A stretch of 64,000 nucleotides of DNA from Vogesella indigofera (GTDB lineage Bacteria; Pseudomonadota; Gammaproteobacteria; Burkholderiales; Chromobacteriaceae): contig NZ_JAQQLA010000004.1 in the NCBI RefSeq assembly GCF_028548395.1, forward strand, positions 372,001-436,000, read 5' to 3'. A program made the position numbers and the translations under genes. The notes below the pieces were generated by a model. The model ran no database searches, was not told where the DNA came from, and saw only the letters and a list, made by a program, of their open reading frames with translations. Below are positions 40,325-48,358 of this stretch, in pieces. Each line of letters opens with the position of its first letter. Positions within the stretch are counted from its first letter, which is position 1.

Positions 40325-42583
40325 ATGCGTTTTCACTTCCCGATCGTCATCATCGACGAAGATTTCCGTAGCGAGAACACCAGCGGCTCCGGCATCCGCG
40401 AGCTGGCCAACGCCATCCAGGCCGAAGGCATGGACGTGATCGGCTACACCAGCTACGGCGACCTGACTTCGTTCGCGCAGCAGCAAAGCCGCGCCGCCGG
40501 CTTCATCCTGTCGATCGACGACGAGGAATTCCAGACCGACGAAGATGCCACCTCGGCACTGGGCGGCCTGTACGGCTTTGTCGCCGAAATCCGCCGTCGC
40601 AACCCGGACATCCCGGTGTACCTGTACGGCGAGACGCGCACCGCGCGCCACATCCCCAACGACATCCTGCGCGAGCTGCATGGTTTCATCCACATGCACG
40701 AGGACACCCCGGAATTCGTAGCGCGCCACATCATCCGCGAGGCCAAGAGCTACCTCGACACCCTGGCGCCGCCGTTCTTCCGCGCGCTGGTCAACTACGC
40801 GCAGGACGGCTCCTACTCCTGGCACTGCCCCGGCCACTCCGGCGGCGTGGCGTTCCTGAAATCGCCGGTCGGCCAGATGTTCCACCAGTTCTTCGGCGAA
40901 AACATGCTGCGCGCCGACGTGTGCAACGCGGTGGAGGAACTGGGCCAGCTCTTGGACCACACCGGCCCGGTGGCGGCCTCGGAACGCAATGCGGCGCGCA
41001 TTTTCAGCTCCGACCACTGCTTCTTCGTCACCAACGGCACCTCGACTTCGAACAAGATCGTGTGGCACAGCACCGTCGCCGCCGGCGACATCGTGCTGGT
41101 CGACCGCAACTGCCACAAGTCCAACCTGCACGCGATCATGATGACTGGCGCCATTCCGGTGTTCCTGATGCCGACGCGCAACCACTACGGCATCATCGGC
41201 CCGATCCCGAAGGCGGAATTCTCGCTGGACGCGATCCGCGCCAAGATCGAGGCCAACCCGTTCGCCCGCGAGGCGCTGGCCAAGAACCCGAACGCCAAGC
41301 CGCGCATCCTGACCATCACCCAGTCCACCTACGACGGCATCATGTACAACGTCGAGGAGATCAAGGGCCTGCTGGATGGCGAGGTCGACACCCTGCACTT
41401 TGACGAAGCGTGGCTGCCGCACGCCAGCTTCCACGACTTCTACGGCGACTTCCACGCCATCGGCGAAGGCCGTCCGCGCTGCAAGGAGTCGATGATCTTC
41501 TCGACGCAATCCACGCACAAGCTGCTGGCCGGCATCTCGCAGGCGTCGCAGATCCTGGTGCAGGACCCGCAGAACCGCCAGCTGGACACCCACAGCTTCA
41601 ACGAAGCCTACCTGATGCACACCTCCACCAGCCCGCAGTACGCGATCATCGCCAGCTGCGACGTGGCGGCGGCGATGATGGAGCAGCCGGGCGGCCAGGC
41701 ACTGGTCGAGGAATCGCTGGCCGAGGCGCTGGAATTCCGCCGCTCGATGCGCAAGGTGGACGAGGAGTACGGCGAGGACTGGTGGTTCCGCGTGTGGGGC
41801 CCGGAAAAGCTGTCGGAAGACGGCATCTGCGACCCGCAGGACTGGGAGCTGAAAACCGGCGAAACCTGGCACGGCTTTGCCGGCATCGAGGACGGCTTCA
41901 ACCTGCTGGACCCGATCAAGGCCACCATCCTGACCCCAGGCCTGAACGTGGACGGCAGCTTCGAAGAGCTGGGCATCCCGGCATCGATGGTGACCAAGTA
42001 CCTGGCCGAACACGGCGTGGTGGTGGAAAAGACCGGCCTGTACAGCTTCTTCATCATGTTCACCATCGGCATCACCAAGGGCCGCTGGAACACGCTGCTG
42101 GCCGCGCTGCAACAGTTCAAGGACGATTTCGACAAGAACCAGCCGCTGTGGCGCTGCATGCCGGACTTCATCGCCAAGCATCCGGAGTACGAGCGCGTCG
42201 GCCTCAAGGACCTGTGCCTGAAGATCCACCGCGCCTACCACGAGCACAACGTGGCGCGACTGACCACCGAGATCTACCTGTCGGAAATGGTACCGGGCAT
42301 GAAGCCGTCGGACGCGTTTGCCAAGATGGCGCACCGCGAAGTGGAGCGCGTGCCGGTCGACCAGCTGGAAGGCCGCATCACCGCGGTACTGCTGACTCCG
42401 TACCCGCCGGGCATCCCGCTGCTGATTCCGGGCGAAGTGTTCAACAAGACCATCGTCGACTACCTGCGCTTCACCGAGCAGTTCAACCGCGGCTTCCCCG
42501 GCTTCGAGACCGACGTGCACGGCCTGATCGCCGAAGTCCGCGACGGCAAGAAGACCTACTTCGTGGATTGCGTGAAGGCCTGA
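40325..42583 (+). CDS. Orn/Lys/Arg decarboxylase, probable arginine decarboxylase
   Basis: 752 aa fold-III-type (AdiA/LdcC) PLP decarboxylase. An N-terminal flavodoxin-like wing domain (about 1-130) precedes the PLP domain with SYSWHCPGHSGGVAFLKSP, VTNGTSTSNKIVWHS and DRNCHKSNLHAIMMTGAIP. The PLP lysine is in STQSTHKLLAGIS (about Lys 399). The C-terminal domain has LLTPYPPGIPLLIPGE. It closely resembles biodegradative arginine decarboxylase; lysine or ornithine as substrate cannot be excluded by eye, so no symbol is given. AAGGACTCAGGT gives the ribosome site. It is preceded by a long structured leader and followed by a strong terminator. Confidence 0.85.
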   Translation: MRFHFPIVIIDEDFRSENTSGSGIRELANAIQAEGMDVIGYTSYGDLTSFAQQQSRAAGFILSIDDEEFQTDEDATSALGGLYGFVAEIRRRNPDIPVYLYGETRTARHIPNDILRELHGFIHMHEDTPEFVARHIIREAKSYLDTLAPPFFRALVNYAQDGSYSWHCPGHSGGVAFLKSPVGQMFHQFFGENMLRADVCNAVEELGQLLDHTGPVAASERNAARIFSSDHCFFVTNGTSTSNKIVWHSTVAAGDIVLVDRNCHKSNLHAIMMTGAIPVFLMPTRNHYGIIGPIPKAEFSLDAIRAKIEANPFAREALAKNPNAKPRILTITQSTYDGIMYNVEEIKGLLDGEVDTLHFDEAWLPHASFHDFYGDFHAIGEGRPRCKESMIFSTQSTHKLLAGISQASQILVQDPQNRQLDTHSFNEAYLMHTSTSPQYAIIASCDVAAAMMEQPGGQALVEESLAEALEFRRSMRKVDEEYGEDWWFRVWGPEKLSEDGICDPQDWELKTGETWHGFAGIEDGFNLLDPIKATILTPGLNVDGSFEELGIPASMVTKYLAEHGVVVEKTGLYSFFIMFTIGITKGRWNTLLAALQQFKDDFDKNQPLWRCMPDFIAKHPEYERVGLKDLCLKIHRAYHEHNVARLTTEIYLSEMVPGMKPSDAFAKMAHREVERVPVDQLEGRITAVLLTPYPPGIPLLIPGEVFNKTIVDYLRFTEQFNRGFPGFETDVHGLIAEVRDGKKTYFVDCVKA

Positions 42584-42601
42584 TCCCGAGCGCTGGCAAA
42601 C

Positions 42602-42635
42602 AATGCGGCCAACCTTGTACAAGGTTGGCCGCATT
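42602..42635 (+). terminator. Terminator built from an inverted pair of the 12-bp word
   Basis: Perfect 34-bp palindrome: left arm AATGCGGCCAACCTTGT (42602-42618) and its exact complement (42619-42635), followed by TTT. Each arm carries one exact copy of GCGGCCAACCTT (42605-42616 and 42621-42632). It lies 19 bp after the decarboxylase stop. Confidence 0.9.
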
Positions 42636-42656
42636 TTTCATGGCCGTGCAGTGGGC

Positions 42657-43412
42657 TTACTGGTAGCCGCGAAAGGCGCGCGCAAAGCTGCCGTCGCGCT
42701 GCAGCGCCTGATAGCTGTGGCGCAGTCGCGCCAGTGTCGCCGGTGGCGTGCCAAGGCTGGCGGCCAGGTACAGCTCCATGGTCAGCGGCAAGGGCAGCAG
42801 CTGGCGGAACTGGCGACAATCCAGCAGCTCGCGGCGGCAATAGGCCTGCAGACTGCCCTCGGAAAGCGGCACCGCATCGATCCAGCCCAGCTGCAGCCGG
42901 CGCAGATTGGTTTCCATGTTGTCGGCGACGTCCAGCCCGGCGTGGCGGTTGGCGCTGACCTCGGCAAAGCCCTGCTCGCGCAGCCACTGGCCGCGCACAT
43001 CCTGGTTGCTGATGCCGATGCGCAGGCTGCCCGCCTCCGCCAGCGTGCTGGCGCGCAGGTCGCGGCGGCTGACCAGCGCATATAGCGCCACCCGCTCCGA
43101 GCCCAATCGCCCCAGCCAGTGGAACTGCGCCTCGCGCGCCGGGGTGCGCGCCAGCGAATAGATCAGCACGTTGGGCTGGTGGCTGGCCAGCGCCATGCTG
43201 CGCGCCCACGGATAGACATGATGCTGGAACGGCAGCCCGGCATGACGCAGCAACTGCTCGACAAAGCGCGGCGCCGGCCCCTGCAGGCGCTGGCCGACGA
43301 TGAAATTGAACGGTGGCGCGTCTTCGGTCACCACCTTGAGCATGGCATGTGCCCCCGCCAGCAGCGGCTGCAGGCAGCAACAGGCCAGCAACAGAGCATT
43401 CGCAAGCCGCAT
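42657..43412 (-). CDS. Periplasmic solute-binding protein (SBP_bac_3-like)
   Basis: 251 aa from ATG at 43412, which has a strong GGAGGG site. Signal peptide at residues 1-23 (RLANALLLACCCLQPLLAGAHA). The mature part follows the small-solute binding fold: LKVVTEDAPPFNFIVGQRLQG, FVEQLLRHAGLPFQHHVYPWARSMALA and LRIGISNQDVRGQWL. There is no permease or ATPase next to it, so it may be a sensory binding protein for the divergent histidine kinase. A TCCGTA-TACGGA palindrome lies exactly 92 bases before its start, mirrored before the gene at 45,783. Confidence 0.75.
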   Translation of the reverse strand: MRLANALLLACCCLQPLLAGAHAMLKVVTEDAPPFNFIVGQRLQGPAPRFVEQLLRHAGLPFQHHVYPWARSMALASHQPNVLIYSLARTPAREAQFHWLGRLGSERVALYALVSRRDLRASTLAEAGSLRIGISNQDVRGQWLREQGFAEVSANRHAGLDVADNMETNLRRLQLGWIDAVPLSEGSLQAYCRRELLDCRQFRQLLPLPLTMELYLAASLGTPPATLARLRHSYQALQRDGSFARAFRGYQ

Positions 43413-43503
43413 AAGCCCTCCGCGACGGGACAAGGGAGCCTCTTGCTGCGTTGTAGCCCACCACGGCACACGGCACAAGCCGGCCGCCCGCAGCGTGCCG
43501 GAC

Positions 43504-43519
43504 TCCGTAGCGCTACGGA
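43504..43519. promoter_or_regulatory. 16-bp palindromic operator, site 1
   Basis: TCCGTAGCGCTACGGA, a perfect palindrome in the gap between the divergent binding-protein and histidine-kinase genes. Its proximal edge is 92 bases from the ATG at 43412. Nearly the same sequence occurs at 45676-45691 at the same distance from ATG 45783. Probable binding site of the LuxR-type response regulator at 44,982. Confidence 0.65.
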
Positions 43520-43554
43520 ACGCCGCCCGCCGGCGGCAATGCCATAATGGCAGC

Positions 43555-44985
43555 ATGACACCCCTGCGCCCCTATCTGCTGCCCGCCAGCTGGCTACTGC
43601 TGAGCCTGCTCGCCGGCGGCGTACTGCTGCTGGCCGGCTTCAGCCAGCAACGCAGCCTGTTCCAGCAGAACAGCAGCATCGCCCACCGCCTGCTCAGCCA
43701 GAAGATGGTGCAGCACGAGGCGGTACTGGCCACCCTCGTGCTGCAGCAACGGCCGCCGCCAGCGGCGGAGCTGCTGGCCGGCCTGCGCCCGGCGATGCCG
43801 CAGCTGCTGGCGCTGGGCCTGCTGCAGGACGGCCGCTGGCTGGGCAGCGGCAACGCGCCGCCGCCACTGGCCGCCACGCTGGCAAGGGCGCGGCAACAGC
43901 GCCGCATCCAGACCCAGGCCGCCGGGGTCGCGCAATACTGGCTGGTGGCGCCGTCCGGCTGGAGCCTGCTGCTCGACAGCCGCCGGCTGTTGGCAGCCGG
44001 CGAGTGGCCGGCCACGCTGCAGCGGGTGCAGCTGCAATTGCCCGGTGGCAACAGTGTGCTGCTGAGCCAGCCGATGCCGGCCTGGGGCTGGTCGATGACG
44101 CTCGACAAGCCGCTGCCGACCAGCGCGCAGCCGTTCACTTTTCACAGCCAGCAGCGCTACGGCATCGCGCAGTGGCCGTGGCTGAGCTGGCTGGCGGTCA
44201 GCGCGGCGCTGGCGCTGCTGCTGGCGTGGCAGCACAGCCGTCGCCAGGCGCGGCAGCAGGCACAGCGTGAGCGGGAACAGGCAAGGTTGGCCGCCGTCAG
44301 CCGCCTCAGCACCCTCGGCGAGATGGCCGCCGGCATGGCGCACGAGCTGAACCAGCCGCTGACCGCCATCCTCGCCAACCTGCGCGCCTGCCAGCGGCTG
44401 CTGGACGACGACGACGAGCGCGACACGGTGCGCCAGGCGCTGGCCAGCAGCGCGGCGCAGGCCAAGCGCGCCGGCGACATCATCGCCCGCCTGCGCACGC
44501 TGGTGACGCAGCAGGCGCCGCGGCCGCTGGCTGCCGTCGACAGCGCCGCGCTGCTGGCCTCGGTACAAGTCCTGCGCCAGGCCGAGCTGGCGGCGCTAGG
44601 CATCCGCCTGCACTGTCTTGATGCCAGTGCCGGGCGGCGGCCGCTGGCCGACAACGTGGCGCTGGAGCAGATCGTGCACAACCTGCTGCAGAACGCGGTC
44701 GACGCGCTGGCCGGCCAGTCCGGCCACATCGAGATCCGCGCCGACATCGACGCCGGTCGCTACCGGCTGCAAGTCAGCGACAGCGGCCCCGGCATCGCCA
44801 CCGCCGACCTGCCGCAGCTGTTCCAGCCGTTTTTCAGCACCAAGCCCGGCGGCATGGGGCTGGGACTGAGCCTGTGCGAGACACTGGCGCACAGCCTGCA
44901 CGGCCAGCTCACTGCGGCCAACCTGCCAGCCGGCGGCGCCTGCTTCACGCTGTGCCTGCCGCTGGCCGAAGAGGACAACGCATGA
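43555..44985 (+). CDS. Sensor histidine kinase
   Basis: 476 aa. Two membrane helices (about 10-27 and 205-222) bracket a periplasmic sensor region of ~175 residues rich in Leu/Gln/Ala. The kinase core follows: H-box LGEMAAGMAHELNQPLTAILAN, N-box EQIVHNLLQNAVDAL, G-boxes DSGPGIATADLPQLFQPFFS and GGMGLGLSLCETLA. It should phosphorylate the response regulator that overlaps it by four bases (ATGA at 44982). I start at ATG 43555; codons further upstream run through the promoter region. The ligand is unknown; the divergent periplasmic binding protein may be part of sensing. Confidence 0.88.
   Translation: MTPLRPYLLPASWLLLSLLAGGVLLLAGFSQQRSLFQQNSSIAHRLLSQKMVQHEAVLATLVLQQRPPPAAELLAGLRPAMPQLLALGLLQDGRWLGSGNAPPPLAATLARARQQRRIQTQAAGVAQYWLVAPSGWSLLLDSRRLLAAGEWPATLQRVQLQLPGGNSVLLSQPMPAWGWSMTLDKPLPTSAQPFTFHSQQRYGIAQWPWLSWLAVSAALALLLAWQHSRRQARQQAQREREQARLAAVSRLSTLGEMAAGMAHELNQPLTAILANLRACQRLLDDDDERDTVRQALASSAAQAKRAGDIIARLRTLVTQQAPRPLAAVDSAALLASVQVLRQAELAALGIRLHCLDASAGRRPLADNVALEQIVHNLLQNAVDALAGQSGHIEIRADIDAGRYRLQVSDSGPGIATADLPQLFQPFFSTKPGGMGLGLSLCETLAHSLHGQLTAANLPAGGACFTLCLPLAEEDNA
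44283..44294 (-). repeat. 12-bp recurrent word
   Basis: AAGGTTGGCCGC inside the histidine kinase, read as Arg-Leu-Ala-Ala. Confidence 0.8.
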
Positions 44986-45599
44986 ACCAGCACCACTCCC
45001 CGCTGATCTACCTGGTCGACGACGACGACGCGGTGCGTGAGGCACTGGCGCTGCTGCTGAAAAGCGTCGGTCTGCGCGCCGAGGGCTTTGCCAGCCCGCA
45101 GCAGTTCCTGGCGCAGCACGACCGCCACAGCATCGGCTGCGTGGTGCTGGACATCCGCATGCCCGGCATCAGCGGGCTGGACGTGCTCGACACCCTCGCC
45201 GCCGGCAGCGACCTGCCGGTGATCATGCTCACCGGCCACGGCAACGTCGACCTCTGTCGCCGCGCGTTCAAGAACGGCGCCGAGGAATTCCTGCAGAAGC
45301 CGGTCGACGACGACGTGTTCCTCGACAGCGTGCAAAAAGCGGTGCGCCAGCACATCGCCCGCCGCGACAAGCAGGCCGCCAGCCTCGCCGCGCAGCAGCG
45401 GCTGCAACGGCTTTCCGGGCGCGAGCTGGACGTGCTGCAGCGCATCGCCGACGGCATGACCAACAAGGAGATCGCGCGCGAGCTGGCGCTGTCGCCGCGC
45501 ACGGTGGAAACCTATCGCGCCAACGTATTCGCCAAGCTGGAGGTCGACACCCTGGCGCAGCTGATCCGCCACTACCTGCTGCTGCTGCCGCAGCGCTGA
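44982..45599 (+). CDS. FixJ/NarL-type response regulator
   Basis: 205 aa. Receiver domain with IYLVDDDDAVREAL at residues 9-22, phospho-acceptor Asp 57 in VVLDIRMPGISGL, MLTGHG and LQKPVDD. LuxR-type HTH domain at about 143-190 (LSGRELDVLQRIADGMTNKEIAREL; LSPRTVETYRANVFAKL). ATG at 44982 overlaps the kinase stop, so the two are translationally coupled. Its probable targets are the two genes flanking the pair, both preceded by the TCCGTA-N4-TACGGA palindrome. Confidence 0.9.
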   Translation: MNQHHSPLIYLVDDDDAVREALALLLKSVGLRAEGFASPQQFLAQHDRHSIGCVVLDIRMPGISGLDVLDTLAAGSDLPVIMLTGHGNVDLCRRAFKNGAEEFLQKPVDDDVFLDSVQKAVRQHIARRDKQAASLAAQQRLQRLSGRELDVLQRIADGMTNKEIARELALSPRTVETYRANVFAKLEVDTLAQLIRHYLLLLPQR

Positions 45600-45675
45600 G
45601 CGGCGCGCCGGCACAAGCACGCCCAGCGACCCTGCCCGCGCCACCACTCATCCCGTCCCGCGGCCAATAGCCGGC

Positions 45676-45691
45676 TCCGTACTGCTACGGA
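45676..45691. promoter_or_regulatory. 16-bp palindromic operator, site 2
   Basis: TCCGTACTGCTACGGA, matching site 1 at 14 of 16 positions and ending 92 bases before ATG 45783. Read toward the gene, both sites continue with GG/GT then CC. A likely activator site for the adjacent LuxR-type regulator. Confidence 0.62.
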
Positions 45692-45782
45692 GGCCACCGC
45701 GTAATCGACCGAATATCGCGACGGCGCGACAGCAGCTAAGCTGATCCTGTCGTCCCCACTCATTCCGCACAGGAGCTTGATC

Positions 45783-46262
45783 ATGATCCGTACCCTCATC
45801 GCCGTTACCCTGCTCGCCGCCAGCGCCGCCCATGCCGCACCGGTGACCGAACGCAATATCGCGCTGGCCGACGCGCAGAAGCTGGCCAGCGACGCGGTGG
45901 CGCAGTGCCAGGCCAAGGGCTGGAACGTCGGCGTCAGCGTGGTGGACCGCGCCGGCAACCTGAAAGCCTTCGCTCGCGCTGACAATGCCGGCCCGCACAC
46001 CATCGAGGCCAGCCGTGCCAAGGCGTTCACTTCCGCCTCCGCCAAGGCGCCGACCCAGGCGATGATGGAAAACGCGCAGAAGAATCCGGGCGCGGCCAAC
46101 CTCACCGACATCCCCGGCTTCCTGCTGCTGGGTGGTGGCGTGCCGCTGAAGGCCGGTAACGAGGTGATCGGCGCCATCGGTATCGGCGGCGCCCCTGGCG
46201 GCCACCTCGACGAGCAGTGCGCACTGGCCGCCATCGACGCCAACGCCGCGCTGTTCAAGTAA
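45783..46262 (+). CDS. Secreted GlcG/HbpS-family protein
   Basis: 159 aa from ATG 45783 (AGGAG seven bases before); a TTG six bases earlier is less likely. Signal peptide at about 1-20 (MIRTLIAVTLLAASAAHAAP). The rest is the single GlcG/HbpS domain: LADAQKLASDAVAQC, VSVVDRAGNLKAFARADNA, SRAKAFTSASAKAPTQ and IGAIGIGGAPGGHLDEQCA. Members bind haem or small ligands and often accompany two-component systems, as HbpS does in Streptomyces. Here it lies directly after a kinase-regulator pair and shares their palindrome, so it may be a target or accessory sensor. Molecular function is unknown. Confidence 0.8.
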   Translation: MIRTLIAVTLLAASAAHAAPVTERNIALADAQKLASDAVAQCQAKGWNVGVSVVDRAGNLKAFARADNAGPHTIEASRAKAFTSASAKAPTQAMMENAQKNPGAANLTDIPGFLLLGGGVPLKAGNEVIGAIGIGGAPGGHLDEQCALAAIDANAALFK

Positions 46263-46290
46263 GTCCCGACCGGCGTTTCGCACGCCTGAA

Positions 46291-46318
46291 AAAAGCCACG
46301 CTCTCGAGCGTGGCTTTT
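46291..46318. terminator. Terminator after the GlcG/HbpS gene
   Basis: AAAAGCCACGCT-CTCG-AGCGTGGCTTTT, a perfect 12-bp stem with A and T flanks, effective on the + strand and possibly both. Confidence 0.88.
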
Positions 46319-46390
46319 GCTTTCCCGAACTGGGCTGCGACCAAGCTTGGCCGCAGCCGCAAACCGTCGCCCGGCGGCAGGCCATGCAAA

Positions 46391-46414
46391 AAGCCACGCC
46401 CTAGAGCGTGGCTT
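46391..46414 (-). terminator. Terminator of the PLP sulfur-enzyme operon
   Basis: AAGCCACGC-CCTAGA-GCGTGGCTT, followed on the - strand by TTT. It lies 38 bp past the stop at 46453 and shares its stem sequence with the terminator at 46291. Confidence 0.8.
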
Positions 46415-46452
46415 GTCAGCAAGTGCGTTGCGGCCAAACTTGGCGGCAGCGC

Positions 46453-47598
46453 TTACTCCGCCAGCGCCTGCGCCAGATCAGCGAGGATGTCGTCGATGTC
46501 CTCGATGCCGATGGACAAGCGCAGCTGGCCCTCGCGGATGCCCAGCGCCGCCTTCTGTTCTGGCGGCATGCCGCCGTGCGACATGGTGTAGCTGTGGTTG
46601 ACCAGCGACTCCACCCCGCCCAGCGACTCCGCCAGCAGGAACAGCTGCAACCGGCTGGCGACGCGGCTGGCGGCGGCGCGGCTGTCTTCCTTCAGGTAGA
46701 CGGTGACGATGCCGCCGAAACGGCGCATCTGGCGTTTGGCCAGTTCGTGGCCTGGATGCTCGGGCAGGCCGGGGAAGAACACCTTGTCGATGGCCGGATG
46801 GCCCTGCAGGAAGGCGGCGACCTTCTCGGCGTTGTCGCAGTGCCGCTCCATGCGCAGCGCCAGCGTCTTGATGCCGCGCAGGGTCAGGAAACAGTCCTGC
46901 GGCCCCGGCACCGCGCCGGCGGCGTTCTGGATGAACTTGATCGCCTTGAACAGCGCCGCGTCGTTGACCGCCACCAGCCCCAGCAGCACGTCGGAGTGGC
47001 CGCCGAGGTACTTGGTGGCGGAGTGCACCACGATGTCGGCGCCCTGATTCAGCGGGTTCTGCAGGTAGGGCGTGGCGAAGGTGTTGTCCACCGCCACCAC
47101 CGCCCCGTGGCCGTGGGCGATCGCCGCCAGCGCGGCGATGTCGACCATGCCCAGCAGCGGGTTGGTCGGCGTCTCCAGCCACACAAGCCGGGTGTTGCTG
47201 CTGATGACGGCCTCAAGGTTGGCCGCATCGGACAGGTCGGCAAAGGTCACCTTGATGCCCTGCGCCGCCAGCACCTTGTCGAGGATGCGGTAGGCGCCGC
47301 CGTACAGGTCAGCCACCGCGATCACCTCGTCGCCGGGCTTGAGCGTGGCGCGCAGCACCGCGTCGATCGCCGCCATGCCGCTGGCGAAGGCGAGGCCGTG
47401 CGCGGCGTCTTCCAGCGCCGCGAAGTTGGCCTCCAGCGCCGCCCGCGTCGGGGTGCCGGTGCGGGCGTAGGCGAATTCCAGCGACTCGCCCACCGCGTCG
47501 TGGGCAAAGGCGGAGGTCTGGTAGATCGGCGGCATCACCGCGCGGTTGTGCTGGTGGTAGTCAAAACCGGCGTGGATCGCCTTGGTGGCAAATTTCAT
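46453..47598 (-). CDS. Cystathionine gamma-synthase/lyase family PLP enzyme
   Basis: 381 aa Cys/Met-metabolism PLP enzyme. Visible: YARTGTPTRAALEANFAALE, GMAAIDAVLRATLKPGDEV, DLYGGAYRILDKV, and the PLP lysine in VHSATKYLGGHSDVLLG; the C-terminal block ESLVNHSYTMSHG is typical of this family. I use the ATG at 47598, with GAGGGA upstream, rather than ATG 47619. It is the last gene after a binding protein and a permease; with a cystine-type transporter, cystathionine lyase or desulfhydrase activity seems more likely than synthase, but motifs do not separate them. Confidence 0.85.
   Translation of the reverse strand: MKFATKAIHAGFDYHQHNRAVMPPIYQTSAFAHDAVGESLEFAYARTGTPTRAALEANFAALEDAAHGLAFASGMAAIDAVLRATLKPGDEVIAVADLYGGAYRILDKVLAAQGIKVTFADLSDAANLEAVISSNTRLVWLETPTNPLLGMVDIAALAAIAHGHGAVVAVDNTFATPYLQNPLNQGADIVVHSATKYLGGHSDVLLGLVAVNDAALFKAIKFIQNAAGAVPGPQDCFLTLRGIKTLALRMERHCDNAEKVAAFLQGHPAIDKVFFPGLPEHPGHELAKRQMRRFGGIVTVYLKEDSRAAASRVASRLQLFLLAESLGGVESLVNHSYTMSHGGMPPEQKAALGIREGQLRLSIGIEDIDDILADLAQALAE
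47215..47226 (-). repeat. 12-bp recurrent word
   Basis: AAGGTTGGCCGC; on the coding - strand of the PLP sulfur enzyme it encodes Ala-Ala-Asn-Leu. Confidence 0.8.
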
Positions 47599-47635
47599 GG
47601 TATCCCTCGTTTCGCTCATGGCCGCATGGGGCGCG

Positions 47636-48298
47636 TCAGCGGGCGTGGGCGCGGCCGAAGTGGCGCTCCACCCGTTGCTGCACCTGTTCGAACAGCGCGC
47701 TCAACACCCAGTAGATCGCCGCCGCCATCAGGTACAGTGGCAGCGGCTGGAAAGTCTGCGCGATCAGGTCCTTGGTCACCATCATCAGCTCGGAGACGGT
47801 GATCACCGATACCAGCGAGGTGTCCTTGATCAGCGAGATCAGGCTGTTGGCGAGGCTGGGCACCGCCAGCCGTACCGCCTGCGGCGCGATGACGTAGCGC
47901 ACCGCCGGCCACCAGCCCAGGCCCAGCGACAGCGCCGCGTCCCACTGCCCGCGCTCGACGCCGGCCATCGCGCCGCGCAGGCTCTCCGACAGGTAGGCGG
48001 CCACGTTCAGCGTCAGCGCCAGAATGCCGGCGGTGACCGGCTCGAACTCGATGCCGACGCTGGGCAGGCCGTAGTAGATGACAAAAATCTGCACCAGCAG
48101 CGGCGTGCCGCGCATCAGGCTGACGTACAGCGCCGCCAGCTGCGACAGCAGCGGCACCTGCGCGATGCGCACCAGCGCCACGGCGAAGCCCAGCGTCAGG
48201 CCCAGCACCATCGCCGAGACCGCGAACAGCAAGGTATAGCCGACCCCGGTCATCAGCACCGGGACGGCAGTCATTGCCAACTCAAGCCATTCCATCAT
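47636..48298 (-). CDS. Amino-acid ABC transporter permease (probable cystine type)
   Basis: 220 aa inner-membrane permease with about five hydrophobic helices. The HisM/GlnP family signature is visible: YVSLMRGTPLLVQIFVIYYGLP and the EAA-like loop ESLRGAMAGVERGQWDAALSLG. It follows the binding protein on the - strand after a strong hairpin and precedes the PLP sulfur enzyme by 37 bp. No ATP-binding subunit is found near it, so a partner encoded elsewhere is required. Confidence 0.88.
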   Translation of the reverse strand: MMEWLELAMTAVPVLMTGVGYTLLFAVSAMVLGLTLGFAVALVRIAQVPLLSQLAALYVSLMRGTPLLVQIFVIYYGLPSVGIEFEPVTAGILALTLNVAAYLSESLRGAMAGVERGQWDAALSLGLGWWPAVRYVIAPQAVRLAVPSLANSLISLIKDTSLVSVITVSELMMVTKDLIAQTFQPLPLYLMAAAIYWVLSALFEQVQQRVERHFGRAHAR

Positions 48299-48315
48299 TC
48301 ATCCTTCAAATACAA

Positions 48316-48340
48316 ACGCCTCCGCAACTGGCGGAGGCGT
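48316..48340 (-). terminator. Intra-operon stem-loop between binding protein and permease
   Basis: ACGCCTCCGC-AACTG-GCGGAGGCGT, a perfect 10-bp GC-rich stem, followed on the - strand by TTTGTATTTG. Such hairpins often let the binding-protein mRNA accumulate over the permease mRNA. An exact copy of the recurrent 12-bp word lies beside it (48342-48353). Confidence 0.75.
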
Positions 48341-48341
48341 C

Positions 48342-48353
48342 AAGGTTGGCCGC
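48342..48353 (-). repeat. 12-bp recurrent word
   Basis: AAGGTTGGCCGC in the gap between the binding protein and permease, next to the intra-operon hairpin. Confidence 0.8.
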
Positions 48354-48358
48354 AGCGC

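Noticed and set aside
40319..42634. 771-residue frame opposite the decarboxylase
   Set aside because: Antisense shadow of a strongly conserved decarboxylase gene.
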